Assembly (NCBI GenBank): GCA_025359045.1
Contig: JANYHN010000003.1
Location: 38,778-102,777 of the forward strand
Origin: Hyphomicrobiales bacterium
GTDB lineage: Bacteria; Pseudomonadota; Alphaproteobacteria; Rhizobiales; Aestuariivirgaceae
Direction: 5' to 3'
Length of the DNA stretch: 64,000 nt
Shown: in pieces, positions 26,944 through 35,341 of the stretch
How positions within the stretch are numbered: position 1 is the first letter of the stretch
How the letters are laid out: every line of letters begins with the position of its first letter
The notes under the pieces: generated by a model
What the model saw: the letters and a program-made list of their open reading frames with translations, nothing else
Database searches by the model: none
What the model was told of the DNA's origin: nothing
Program-made: the position numbers and the translations under genes

Positions 26944-28272
26944 TCAAAACCTCATCTTCCCGGGAATCCAATCGGTTCCGGCCAGTGGCACTTGCGCCAT
27001 GGCTGCGGCTTCGATTGTGAGTGCGCAGAGATCTTCTGGTTCAAGATTATGCACGTGGGATTTGCCGTTGGCGCGCGCGATGGTTTGCGCTTCGAGGGTT
27101 AGCACCTTCAGATAATTATAAAGGCGACGGCCAGCTTTCACGGGGTCGAGACGCGCGGCTAAAACCGGGTCTTGCGTGGTGATGCCTGCGGGGTCGCGGC
27201 CTTCGTGCCAATCGTCGTAAGCACCTGCTGTCGTACCGAGCGCGTTGTATTCAGCTTCGTAATGCGGATCATTGTCACCAAGTGCCACAAGCGCTGCGGT
27301 GCCAATGGCCACTGCATCTGCACCTAATGCCAAAGCTTTGGCCAAGTCAGCGCCGTTGCGAATGCCGCCGGACACAATCAGTTGCACTTTGCGGTGCATA
27401 TTGAGTTCTTGAAGCGCACGAACTGCTGGTCGAATGCAGGCGAGAGTGGGTTGGCCCACATGTTCGATGAACACTTCTTGCGTGGCCGCTGTGCCACCTT
27501 GCATGCCGTCCACCACCACTACGTCAGCACCGGCTTTCACGGCCAGCGCCACATCATAATAAGGACGTGCACCGCCGATTTTGACATAGATCGGCTTTTC
27601 CCAATTTGTGATTTCGCGCAGTTCTTGGATTTTGATTTCAAGATCATCAGGGCCTGTCCAATCAGGGTGGCGGCAGGCGGAGCGTTGGTCAATGCCTTTT
27701 GGTAAGCAACGCATGGCGGCCACGCGATCTGAAATTTTCTGGCCCAGTAACATGCCGCCGCCGCCGGGCTTTGCACCTTGGCCGATCACAACTTCGATGG
27801 CATCGGCTTTGCGCAAGTCATCAGGGTTCATGCCGTAGCGCGAAGGCAGATATTGATAGACGAGGTGTTTGGATTGGCCTCGTTCTTCTGGCGTCATGCC
27901 GCCGTCGCCTGTGGTGGTTGATGTGCCAGCGGCGGATGCGCCACGACCCAACGCTTCTTTGGCATTAGCAGAGAGTGAGCCGAAGCTCATGCCTGCAATG
28001 GTGATTGGAATTTTCAGGTGAATTGGTTTCTTGGCAAACCGCGTTCCCAGAACCACATCGGTTCCGCATTTTTCGCGGTATCCTTCTAAAGGGTAGCGCG
28101 AAATTGATGCCCCTAAGAATAGCAAATCATCGAAATGTGGAAGCTTGCGTTTGGCGCCAGCGCCACGGATGTCATAAATGCCAGTTGATGCGGCGCGGCG
28201 GATTTCGGCTAGTGTTGCATCATCAAAAGTGGCTGATTTGCGCGGTATGGTGCGTGGAATGTTGGTATCCAT
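26944..28272 (-). CDS. mgsC: N-methylglutamate synthase subunit C (glutamate synthase large-subunit-like)
   Basis: A 442-residue FMN/iron-sulphur domain protein homologous to the synthase part of GltB (GlxD in rhizobia). ITIAGMSFGSLSANAKEALGRGAS and TTTGDGGM form the substrate-side barrel; IGQGAKPGGGGMLLG, KIGGARPYYDVALAVKAGADVVVVDG and SGGIRNGADLAKALALGADAVAIGT are the FMN phosphate-binding strands. MRCLPKGIDQRSACRH carries the cysteines. With MgsA and MgsB it makes N-methylglutamate from gamma-glutamylmethylamide. ATG 28272 has GAGG at the right distance; the frame starting at 28302 overlaps mgsB. Confidence 0.86.
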   Translation of the reverse strand: MDTNIPRTIPRKSATFDDATLAEIRRAASTGIYDIRGAGAKRKLPHFDDLLFLGASISRYPLEGYREKCGTDVVLGTRFAKKPIHLKIPITIAGMSFGSLSANAKEALGRGASAAGTSTTTGDGGMTPEERGQSKHLVYQYLPSRYGMNPDDLRKADAIEVVIGQGAKPGGGGMLLGQKISDRVAAMRCLPKGIDQRSACRHPDWTGPDDLEIKIQELREITNWEKPIYVKIGGARPYYDVALAVKAGADVVVVDGMQGGTAATQEVFIEHVGQPTLACIRPAVRALQELNMHRKVQLIVSGGIRNGADLAKALALGADAVAIGTAALVALGDNDPHYEAEYNALGTTAGAYDDWHEGRDPAGITTQDPVLAARLDPVKAGRRLYNYLKVLTLEAQTIARANGKSHVHNLEPEDLCALTIEAAAMAQVPLAGTDWIPGKMRF

Positions 28273-28279
28273 TAAAACC

Positions 28280-28963
28280 TCAATATGCGTCTGCGTGGTC
28301 AACGCTGAAATTGTAAAGCTTGCGGGCTGAGCCGTAGCGTTTGAATTCGGATGGCTTTTCTTTGCGCTTGGCAGCTTTGAGCAACCGCTCTAAATCTGCG
28401 ATGTGCTCGGCGCGCATTTCTTTTTCGATGCAGTCCGCGCCGAGGCTGGCCACTTTGCCCTTGACATAGAGACGGGCTTCATAAATTGAATCGCCCAATG
28501 CATCGCCAGCGTCGCCGCATACAACTAAGTTGCCGCGTTGGCCCATGAAGGCCGACATGTGGCCAACATTACCGCCGACGACGATATCTATGCCCTTCAT
28601 TGAAATACCGCAGCGGGAAGATGCATCACCGTCAATAACCAACAATCCACCATTGCCTGTGGCACCAGCGGACTCGGATGAGTTGCCTTTGACCCACACA
28701 ATCCCCGACATCATATTCTCGGCAGTGCCCACGCCCGCATGGCCGTGAATGGTGATTTCAGATTCCTTGTTCATACCACCGCAATAAAAACCGACATGGC
28801 CTTTGATGTCGATCTGAAGCGGGCCATCGAGCCCAACCGCGATCGAATGTTGGCCCATTGGGTTGGTGACCACCCAATGTTTTTCGTTGGTATTTTTTGG
28901 CAAGGTTTGCAGCTTGGAATTAATGCCGCGAATGCCTTCTTTTTTGAGATCGAGTTCGTTCAT
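28280..28963 (-). CDS. mgsB: N-methylglutamate synthase subunit B (GXGXG domain)
   Basis: A 227-residue protein built of the right-handed beta-helix GXGXG domain found at the C-terminus of glutamate synthase GltB (GlxC in rhizobia). The repeated turns are visible: GPLQIDIKGHVGFYCGGM, ITIHGHAGVGTAENMMSG, IVWVKGNSSESAGATGNGG and IVVGGNVGHMSAFMGQRG. It is a structural linker subunit of the split synthase. Its start overlaps the mgsA stop by four bases. Confidence 0.86.
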   Translation of the reverse strand: MNELDLKKEGIRGINSKLQTLPKNTNEKHWVVTNPMGQHSIAVGLDGPLQIDIKGHVGFYCGGMNKESEITIHGHAGVGTAENMMSGIVWVKGNSSESAGATGNGGLLVIDGDASSRCGISMKGIDIVVGGNVGHMSAFMGQRGNLVVCGDAGDALGDSIYEARLYVKGKVASLGADCIEKEMRAEHIADLERLLKAAKRKEKPSEFKRYGSARKLYNFSVDHADAY

Positions 28964-29862
28964 GCGTTTCCGCCCCAGCTATAAACTTTGGATGGTTCTG
29001 GCTCCCAGATTTTGGCTTTGTCGGCGCCTGGCAAATGGGCGATGGCGCGGTATTCGGTGGCCATGGCTACCCAATCATCGGTCTCGGCCATCACCGCGTG
29101 TTTGCAGGCGATCGGATCACGCACCACGGCAAAACCATCGCCAGTGCCCACGAGGAATGTGAAGAACCCATCTAAGTCTGTGAGGCTGGATTCGAGGGCT
29201 TGTTTCAATGTTGAACCGGTACGCAATTTATGTGTCATGTAAGCGGCCGCAACTTCGGTGTCGTTTTCAGTTTGGAATTCCATGCCTTCCTTGCGCAAGG
29301 TTTCGCGCAGACGGTTATGGTTGGAGAGTGAACCGTTGTGCACAAGGCATAGATCGGCGCCTGTAGCAAATGGATGCGAGCCTGCGGTTGTTACAGCGCT
29401 TTCCGTGGCCATGCGGGTGTGGCCGATGATGTGAGTGCCTGAGGCATCATCCAAGTGGAATTTTTCATAGACGTTGGCGGGAAGGCCAGTCTCTTTGAAG
29501 ATTTCGATGGTGTTTCCAGTACCGACCACGCGAACTTCAGGGTGATGCTGTTTGAGCAATTTTATCACTGACGTCTCTTTGGCGTTGGTGACGAGAATAC
29601 AGTGATTGCCGATTTTTTTAACACTACAATCACATTTCAAGGCTTTTTCCAAACCCACGTCGATTTTCTTCCAATCGTAATTGGCATCATCATGGGCCAG
29701 CGAGAACTTAGTTTCAGATTTTTTGGTAGGGTTGCGGTAAATGGCAACGCCAGCCGAATCTGGCCCGCGATTGGTCATTTCAATCAGCATGGGTTTGAAC
29801 ATTGCACCCAGCTTGGGCTTCAACTTTGGGTTTTTGAGATATAGTCCGACAATACCGCACAT
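28960..29862 (-). CDS. mgsA: N-methylglutamate synthase subunit A (class II glutamine amidotransferase)
   Basis: A 300-residue amidotransferase with the N-terminal nucleophile cysteine exposed after methionine removal (MCGIVGLYLKN). NRGPDSAGVAIY and GHTRMATESAV, followed by HPF and CLVHNGSLSNHNRLR, are the class II glutaminase motifs. It resembles GlxB of rhizobia. In the NMG pathway it handles the gamma-glutamylmethylamide amide, as GltB handles glutamine. It is the first enzyme gene after the XRE regulator; a TGTTAGGAACA-like repeat sits about 50 bases upstream. Confidence 0.86.
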   Translation of the reverse strand: MCGIVGLYLKNPKLKPKLGAMFKPMLIEMTNRGPDSAGVAIYRNPTKKSETKFSLAHDDANYDWKKIDVGLEKALKCDCSVKKIGNHCILVTNAKETSVIKLLKQHHPEVRVVGTGNTIEIFKETGLPANVYEKFHLDDASGTHIIGHTRMATESAVTTAGSHPFATGADLCLVHNGSLSNHNRLRETLRKEGMEFQTENDTEVAAAYMTHKLRTGSTLKQALESSLTDLDGFFTFLVGTGDGFAVVRDPIACKHAVMAETDDWVAMATEYRAIAHLPGADKAKIWEPEPSKVYSWGGNA

Positions 29863-29914
29863 GGTGGCACCTCTCTGTTACTTTCAGCCTAGCAGTGTGT
29901 TATGCAGAATTCAA

Positions 29915-29923
29915 CTGTTAGGA
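29915..29923. promoter_or_regulatory. shared ctgttagga motif upstream of mgsA
   Basis: ctgttagga here, inside tgtt-agg-aaca, recurs exactly at 30612-30620 before the XRE regulator gene, and in shortened form (ctgttag) before the second sarcosine oxidase operon. It lies 53 bases upstream of the mgsA start. It is a candidate operator for the XRE-cupin protein; chance cannot be excluded. Confidence 0.35.
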
Positions 29924-29947
29924 ACAATTTTTTCACAAGGGGAATGA

Positions 29948-30580
29948 TCATTCTTCGCGGCGATAGCTGATGATGGACAGGTAGCGGGCAGGAAGTTTGC
30001 GCATTTCCTCGGGGCCATGTGGTGCTTCTGCGTCAAAAAACAGGGCATCGCCTGCGTGCATATCGTAGGTTTTTTCGCCATGGCGATAAACTACGTTGCC
30101 TTCCAGCATATACAGAAACTCCATTCCCGGATGTTGAAAGGATGGGAACACATCGGTTTCGGCGGTGAGCGTGATCAAATAGGGTTCGACCATCGTTGGG
30201 CCATGCGTCGAGTGGCCTAACAGTTGATACTGGTGCCCGGCTCTGGTTCCGCGCCGTTCAATTGTCAGGCCTTGGCCGGATTTGACGAAAGTGGCATCGC
30301 GGATTTCCTCATAAGTTTTGAAGAACGCCGTGAATGGGACTGCTAGCGTTTTGCTTAAAGCTTGCAAGGAGGATAGCGATGGCGAAGTGGCCCCGTTTTC
30401 GATTTTGGAGAGCATGCCCGCAGACATATCGGCAGCTTTAGCCAGTTCTGAAATTGTGAGACCTAGTTTTTCGCGATAACGTTTTACTTCGCGACCAATG
30501 GCCTCTTCCAGGAAGCGAGTTTCGTTTACAGCACTGCGGTGCGGATTTTGGAATTTTGGCTTATTCTTTTTATCCGACAT
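29948..30580 (-). CDS. XRE-family regulator with C-terminal cupin domain
   Basis: About 210 residues: helix-turn-helix at about 24-80 (VKRYREKLGLTISELAKAADMSAGMLSKIENGATSPSLSSLQAL) and a cupin sensor at about 125-200 (PGMEFLYMLEGNVVYRHGEK ending DALFFDAEAPHGPEE). Such XRE-cupin regulators commonly control amine and amino-acid catabolism. It lies directly upstream of mgsA on the same strand and is the prime candidate regulator of the methylamine operon. ATG 30580 was chosen; the longer frame starts with TTG at 30625. A repeat of the mgsA-upstream motif is 32 bases before the start. Confidence 0.85.
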   Translation of the reverse strand: MSDKKNKPKFQNPHRSAVNETRFLEEAIGREVKRYREKLGLTISELAKAADMSAGMLSKIENGATSPSLSSLQALSKTLAVPFTAFFKTYEEIRDATFVKSGQGLTIERRGTRAGHQYQLLGHSTHGPTMVEPYLITLTAETDVFPSFQHPGMEFLYMLEGNVVYRHGEKTYDMHAGDALFFDAEAPHGPEEMRKLPARYLSIISYRREE

Positions 30581-30611
30581 CACAGCAATTTCCCCATCAG
30601 GCTTATGTTTC

Positions 30612-30620
30612 CTGTTAGGA
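30612..30620. promoter_or_regulatory. shared ctgttagga motif upstream of XRE regulator
   Basis: Second exact copy of ctgttagga, within the small palindrome tcct-gtt-agga. It is in the divergent gap between the XRE and LacI genes and would suit autoregulation by the XRE protein. Confidence 0.35.
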
Positions 30621-30773
30621 CACAAAGTTGCATTTTAGTGAGCTCAAGACAAGGGCGTGCTTCAGATTTGCAAATTCCAAATATCTAAGATTGACAGCAT
30701 AGTCATTTTTTGATGTAACAATTAGAAATGACGACGTTGTCACAGACAGGGTTGCGTGTCTGGGAGGACAAAA

Positions 30774-31793
30774 ATGGTCACCTTGCGGCAGGTCGCAGAG
30801 CGCGCTGGCGTTTCTATTAAAACCGTATCGCGAATCGTAAACGGCGATCCCGCCGTTAATGCAAAAACCCGTATTGCTGTTCAGCACCATCTCGAATTTC
30901 TCAATTATGTACCAAATCATGCTGCACGTATGATGCGGGGTGGATCATCGTCAATATTCGGATTTATGACGGATGCGGTGGCCACAACACCATACTCGGT
31001 TGATATTGTGCGCGGTGCACAGGCCGCATTGAATGAAAAAAACCAAACGCTTTTGATTGCCAATACGGACGGTGACGCAAAACTTGAAAAAGAATATTGG
31101 CGTATGTTTCGCGCCCACCGCGTTGCTGGTGTTATCTATGCCTCAATGTTCCACCGTTCACATATGGTTGGTCAGCCTGATTTCAAAGACCCAATCGTGC
31201 TGGCCAATTGCTTTGCTGCCCTTGGTGACAGACCGTCGCTTATTCCTGACGATGAAGGTGGCGGATACGCGCAAGCAGAATATTTGCTGAGGCACGGCCA
31301 TCGTCGCATTGGCGTTTTAACTCTTATTCCTGACATTGTAGCCACGACGTTACGCGGGGCGGGAATTCGCCAAGCTTTCCGCGATGCGGGGTTAAGTTTT
31401 GATGAGAGTCTCGAACAACGTGGCATGGTTGGGCCGGTACATTTTGAGCGCATGATTGCATTTGATGCTTGCGTTAAGATGCTATCCGCAAAGGATAGAC
31501 CAAGTGCTATTATTTGCGGCAATGACCAAGTGGCTTTACAAGTTTATTCTGCTGCAGCACATTTGGATCTGCACATTCCACGCGATCTATCGGTGATCGG
31601 ATTTGACGATCAAAAAGTTATTTCAGAAAATTTAAGGCCTTCCCTCACAACTGTCGCCCTGCCCTATTTTGAAATTGGCAGACAGGCGGTGGAGACGATG
31701 CGTGAAGCCAAACAAAACGACGCAAACTGGGCGCCAAAAATTCTGCTGCCCTGCCCTATTGTGGAACGGGAATCGTGTTGTGCTATTCGATAA
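30774..31793 (+). CDS. LacI-family transcriptional regulator
   Basis: A 339-residue LacI regulator: helix-turn-helix TLRQVAERAGVSIKTVSRIVNGDPAVNAKTR at the start, hinge with NHAARMMRGG, then a periplasmic-binding-protein-like effector domain (IFGFMTDAVATTPYSVDIVRGAQAA; ICGNDQVALQVYSAA; SVIGFDDQKV). ATG 30774 has GGGAGG seven bases upstream. It converges on the glycerate kinase gene with an 11-base overlap, which suggests but does not prove a regulatory link. The effector is unknown, probably a sugar or sugar acid. Confidence 0.9.
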   Translation: MVTLRQVAERAGVSIKTVSRIVNGDPAVNAKTRIAVQHHLEFLNYVPNHAARMMRGGSSSIFGFMTDAVATTPYSVDIVRGAQAALNEKNQTLLIANTDGDAKLEKEYWRMFRAHRVAGVIYASMFHRSHMVGQPDFKDPIVLANCFAALGDRPSLIPDDEGGGYAQAEYLLRHGHRRIGVLTLIPDIVATTLRGAGIRQAFRDAGLSFDESLEQRGMVGPVHFERMIAFDACVKMLSAKDRPSAIICGNDQVALQVYSAAAHLDLHIPRDLSVIGFDDQKVISENLRPSLTTVALPYFEIGRQAVETMREAKQNDANWAPKILLPCPIVERESCCAIR

Positions 31794-33051
31794 GTATGAC
31801 GCGAAAGTCGTTGACGTTTGTCAGGGTTGGGCCGGTTATAATTTGTGAATTGATGCTTTGAAAAAAGTTATGGGCGTCATTGTTGCTGAGCGAGGCCCAC
31901 GGGTCGATTTTTATCTTGCGCGCCTTTTCTAAAGTGGTCGGCGTGATGTACGCGCCTGCCACTTCGCGCGCGCCGTCAACACCATCAGTATCCCCAGCGA
32001 GTGCGTGAATTCCTTCTGCGCAATTGAGTTTGATTGCAAGCGACAATAGGAACTCAACATTGCGGCCACCAGCTCCTTCGCCTCTCACAGTAACCGTCGT
32101 CTCACCGCCTGATATAATGGCACAAGGTGTTTTGCTCGGCTGGCCAAAACGCTTGGCTTGAATTGCTATGCCTGCCATAACGATGCCAACTTCGCGGGCT
32201 TCTCCTTCGATTGCGTCACCCAAGATGATCGGCTCATAGCCAGCAGATTTGGCGATTGCCGCTGCAGCCTCAAGCGATTTTTGCGGTGAGGCGATACAGA
32301 TGGCTTTGGTGTTTGCCAATCTGATATCATCCGGTTTGAGTGTTTCATCTTGGGCTGCGGCCAAATGTGCCGTGACAGATGCTGGCACGTCGATTTCATA
32401 TTTTGCAATAATTTGGCGTGCTTCAGCGAACGTCGTTGGGTCGGCGACCGTTGGCCCCGATGCGACGGCGGCTAAATTATCACCTGGCACATCAGAAATG
32501 ACCAATGTAATGACACGCGCAGGATATGCTGCAGCTGCAAGCTTTCCGCCTTTGATTGCAGAGAGGTGTTTGCGCAAGCAATTCATTTCGCCAATGGGGG
32601 CGCCTGATTTGAGCAGCGCCTTATTCACGGCGCGTTTTTCTTCAACAGTGATGCCGATGGCCGGCAAACTGAGTAAAGCGGAACCGCCGCCGGAAATTAG
32701 CGCCACAACCAAATCGTCTTGACTCAATCCTTCGAGCATTTTCAACAAGCGAGCGGCGGCGTGGGTTCCGGCGTCATCAGGCACGGGATGGGCGGCTTCG
32801 ACGATCTCAATTTTTTTGCAAGCAGCCCCGTGGCCGTAACGGGTGACCACTAGTCCTTCGAGCGGGGCATGCCAGTTTTTCTCAAATACTTGCGCCATGG
32901 CCGCTGAGGCCTTGCCTGCGCCAACAACAATTGTCCGGCCCTTTGGTGGTGCTGGCATGTGAGCAGGAATGCAATTTGATGGCATTGCGGTTTCCACGGC
33001 AGCATCAAACATGGCCCGCATCAATTGGATTTGTTTTTCAGAATTTTGCAT
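31783..33051 (-). CDS. gckA: glycerate 2-kinase, MOFRL family
   Basis: About 422 residues of the GckA/TtuD glycerate kinase family: VVGAGKASAAMAQVFE in the N-terminal domain, LISGGGSALLSLPAIGI with the glycine-rich nucleotide site, VISDVPGDNLAAVASGPTV, and the MOFRL domain with ISGGETTVTVRGEGAGGRNVEFLLSLA and AGDTDGVDG. It phosphorylates D-glycerate to 2-phosphoglycerate. The same enzyme type works in the serine cycle of methylotrophs, but no other serine-cycle gene is visible. ATG 33051 begins the conserved region; the frame extends to 33108. It is divergent from argE with a 33-base gap. Confidence 0.88.
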   Translation of the reverse strand: MQNSEKQIQLMRAMFDAAVETAMPSNCIPAHMPAPPKGRTIVVGAGKASAAMAQVFEKNWHAPLEGLVVTRYGHGAACKKIEIVEAAHPVPDDAGTHAAARLLKMLEGLSQDDLVVALISGGGSALLSLPAIGITVEEKRAVNKALLKSGAPIGEMNCLRKHLSAIKGGKLAAAAYPARVITLVISDVPGDNLAAVASGPTVADPTTFAEARQIIAKYEIDVPASVTAHLAAAQDETLKPDDIRLANTKAICIASPQKSLEAAAAIAKSAGYEPIILGDAIEGEAREVGIVMAGIAIQAKRFGQPSKTPCAIISGGETTVTVRGEGAGGRNVEFLLSLAIKLNCAEGIHALAGDTDGVDGAREVAGAYITPTTLEKARKIKIDPWASLSNNDAHNFFQSINSQIITGPTLTNVNDFRVILIE

Positions 33052-33084
33052 TCTGGCACTGTACTTGATTGTGGATTTTTGACA

Positions 33085-34245
33085 ATGAGGGGCATGACCC
33101 AATCTCATGCGATTTTAGAAAAACTGATTTCATTTCCAACTGTCAGCAAAGATAGCAATTTAGCTCTGACGGAATATGTGCGACATTTCCTTGGTGAACT
33201 GGGCATTCAATCTTCAATTGTTTTTAATGAAGAAAAGACCAAAGCAAATTTATGGGCCACGATAGGACCAACCGATATGGGTGGCGTTGCACTTTCGGCC
33301 CACACGGATGTCGTTCCTGTGGTTGGACAGAATTGGAGCTCTGATCCATTTGTGATGGTGAGGCACGGCGGCAACCTATTTGGGCGCGGAACGGCTGATA
33401 TGAAAGGGTTTATAGCTTGCTGTTTGGCGATGGCGGCGCGGGTTGACCAGTCAAAATTGAAGAGCCCCATTCATTTTGCATTTTCTTATGATGAAGAAAT
33501 TGGTTGCATTGGTGTGAGGCGGCTACTTGATATGTTAAAGACACTGCCATTCCGACCGCGCTTTTGCATTGTTGGTGAACCGACTATGTTGCAGGTTGTA
33601 ACCGCACATAAAGGAAAGCTGGGGTTTCGCGTCACAGCGCATGGGCTGGAGGCGCATTCAAGTTTGGCCCCGATTGGCGCAAATGCAATTTATATGGCTT
33701 GCGATTTGATTGCGGAAATTCGCCGCATTCAAGATGATCTAGCGGCCAACGGCGCGCGCGATGGTGACTATGAAGTGGCTTACACGACGCTGCATGTGGG
33801 CAAGATGTCAGGAGGCGAAGTGATGAATATTGTGCCGAACCATGCCAGCTTTGATTTTGAAATTCGCTATCTTCCGCAGGATGATCAACACGCTATTGTG
33901 TCACGGATCAAGCAGGCGGCAAAGGATGTGGCCAACCGCTATGCCCATGTTTTTGCTGATGCGCGATTTGTATTTGCAGATTTACAGTCTTATCCCGCAC
34001 TCGATACGCCAGTTGATAGTGAAGTCGTCAATTTCGTCCGTACACTGACGGGTGGTAACTCAACAGGCAAGATCACGTTTGGCACAGAAGGTGGATTGTT
34101 TCAGAAAGAACTTGGTATTCCCGCGGTGGTGTGCGGCCCGGGCAATATTGCTGTGGCGCATAAACCTGATGAATATGTTTCTGAAGAGCAGCTGGCGCTT
34201 TGCGATGCGATGTTAGATAAATTGGTGAGGCGACTTTCGGATTAA
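33085..34245 (+). CDS. M20-family deacylase, acetylornithine deacetylase (ArgE)-like
   Basis: Di-zinc amidohydrolase of about 386 residues. SAHTDVVP (His73, Asp75), GRGTADMKGF with the bridging Asp, the catalytic EE in YDEEIGC, and GEPTMLQVVTAHKG are the M20 metal and substrate motifs; the ArgE-type lid domain is present. It removes N-acyl groups from amino acids. No other arginine gene is nearby, and the gene converges on a DUF1028/RidA/monooxygenase group with a four-base overlap, so a catabolic N-deacylation is also likely. Start ATG 33085 or 33094. Confidence 0.83.
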   Translation: MRGMTQSHAILEKLISFPTVSKDSNLALTEYVRHFLGELGIQSSIVFNEEKTKANLWATIGPTDMGGVALSAHTDVVPVVGQNWSSDPFVMVRHGGNLFGRGTADMKGFIACCLAMAARVDQSKLKSPIHFAFSYDEEIGCIGVRRLLDMLKTLPFRPRFCIVGEPTMLQVVTAHKGKLGFRVTAHGLEAHSSLAPIGANAIYMACDLIAEIRRIQDDLAANGARDGDYEVAYTTLHVGKMSGGEVMNIVPNHASFDFEIRYLPQDDQHAIVSRIKQAAKDVANRYAHVFADARFVFADLQSYPALDTPVDSEVVNFVRTLTGGNSTGKITFGTEGGLFQKELGIPAVVCGPGNIAVAHKPDEYVSEEQLALCDAMLDKLVRRLSD

Positions 34246-34919
34246 GGGTCGCCCGGCACGCCGTAGCTTGGGGCTTGGGTTGGATCGATGGCGCGTTGGA
34301 GATAGGCCGCCATTTGCGGTTTGTAATCATCCCAAATTTTGCGGAGTTTCTCGATTGGGTCGTTGTCCTCCCAATCGACACGCAGATTTACCAAGGGAAA
34401 ATCCTGTTCATGATAAACGATGAGGCATGCTGAATGTACTGGACTTTCTTCACCGCCTGAAGCCAATCCCGCTTCCAACGCACGCAGCAAACGCTCGGCC
34501 AAATGCTGATCGGCGTTAGCAGCGAAACTATCGGTCATTATTTTTGGCAATGCGGCTGATTTCAACAAATTACCCGCAGCAACACAATTTTTCTGTTCGC
34601 TCACTGCATGTGTACCGAGGATTTGGTCACCGGAATATGAAGCTGAATTACCGAATTGATCAACGGCGGTGAGTTGGCGGAAATTTACGTTTTTGCGGTT
34701 GCGCGTGACAGCCGTGATGGCTTCGCCAGCACTCAAACCATCTTGCATGTAATCAAGCAACAAAGGCCCAAGCCGAGGGTCGGTTACATTCTGCGTGGAC
34801 ACTGCACCAACACCTACCCGTGCATGGGGACAGCGCGCACCAACTGCGATTGATGAGGTGGTGATGGCAACGCCAAAGGCTCCGGACTTAGCGCAGCGCC
34901 CTGCAATCGAGAATGTCAT
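34242..34919 (-). CDS. DUF1028 family protein (Ntn-hydrolase-like)
   Basis: A 225-residue protein resembling DUF1028, a family assigned to the Ntn-hydrolase fold. The N-terminal TFSIAGRCAKSGAFGVAITTSSIAVGARCPHARVGVGAVSTQ and LLDYMQDGLSAGEAITAV are characteristic. A role in hydrolysing an amide or peptide-like bond is inferred from the fold; the true activity of the family is not established. It is coupled to ridA (ATGA overlap) and lies at the end of the monooxygenase operon. Confidence 0.85.
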   Translation of the reverse strand: MTFSIAGRCAKSGAFGVAITTSSIAVGARCPHARVGVGAVSTQNVTDPRLGPLLLDYMQDGLSAGEAITAVTRNRKNVNFRQLTAVDQFGNSASYSGDQILGTHAVSEQKNCVAAGNLLKSAALPKIMTDSFAANADQHLAERLLRALEAGLASGGEESPVHSACLIVYHEQDFPLVNLRVDWEDNDPIEKLRKIWDDYKPQMAAYLQRAIDPTQAPSYGVPGDP

Positions 34920-35338
34920 TTCGGATCAGGGATAACGGCGGTGGCTTCAATTTCAACCAGCCATTCAGGCCGCGCCAGGGCTGTAATCACAAGGCCCGTC
35001 GAAACAGGAAATACGCCCTTCAACCATTTACCCATTTCGCGGTAGACATCTTGGCGGTAACGCACATCGGTAAGATAAACCACAATGCGGCAGATGTGAT
35101 CCATGTGGCCACCTGACTCCTCCATCAGCAATTTGATATTGGCCATGGTTTTGGCAGTTTGGGAGGTTGCGTCCCCGACATGTAAACTCTCACGCGTGTC
35201 TAAATCCTGGGAGACTTGGCCACGCACAAACACCATTGTGCCACGCGCAACGACGGCTTGACATAAATCATTGTCGAGCTTTTGTTCGGGGTAAGTGTCT
35301 TTAGTGTTGAAAGGGCGGATGCGGGTGTGGGCTGTCAT
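34916..35338 (-). CDS. RidA/YjgF-family protein
   Basis: A 140-residue protein of the RidA superfamily, whose best known members hydrolyse reactive imine/enamine intermediates to ketones and ammonia. VARGTMVFVRGQVSQDLDTRE, TAKTMANIKLLMEESGGHMDHICRIVVYLTDVRYR and EWLVEIEATAVIPD follow the family pattern, with the conserved Arg in CRIVVYL and the C-terminal Glu. It lies between the monooxygenase and DUF1028 in one operon, which suggests that the pathway forms an imine. Confidence 0.88.
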   Translation of the reverse strand: MTAHTRIRPFNTKDTYPEQKLDNDLCQAVVARGTMVFVRGQVSQDLDTRESLHVGDATSQTAKTMANIKLLMEESGGHMDHICRIVVYLTDVRYRQDVYREMGKWLKGVFPVSTGLVITALARPEWLVEIEATAVIPDPK

Positions 35339-35341
35339 GAT

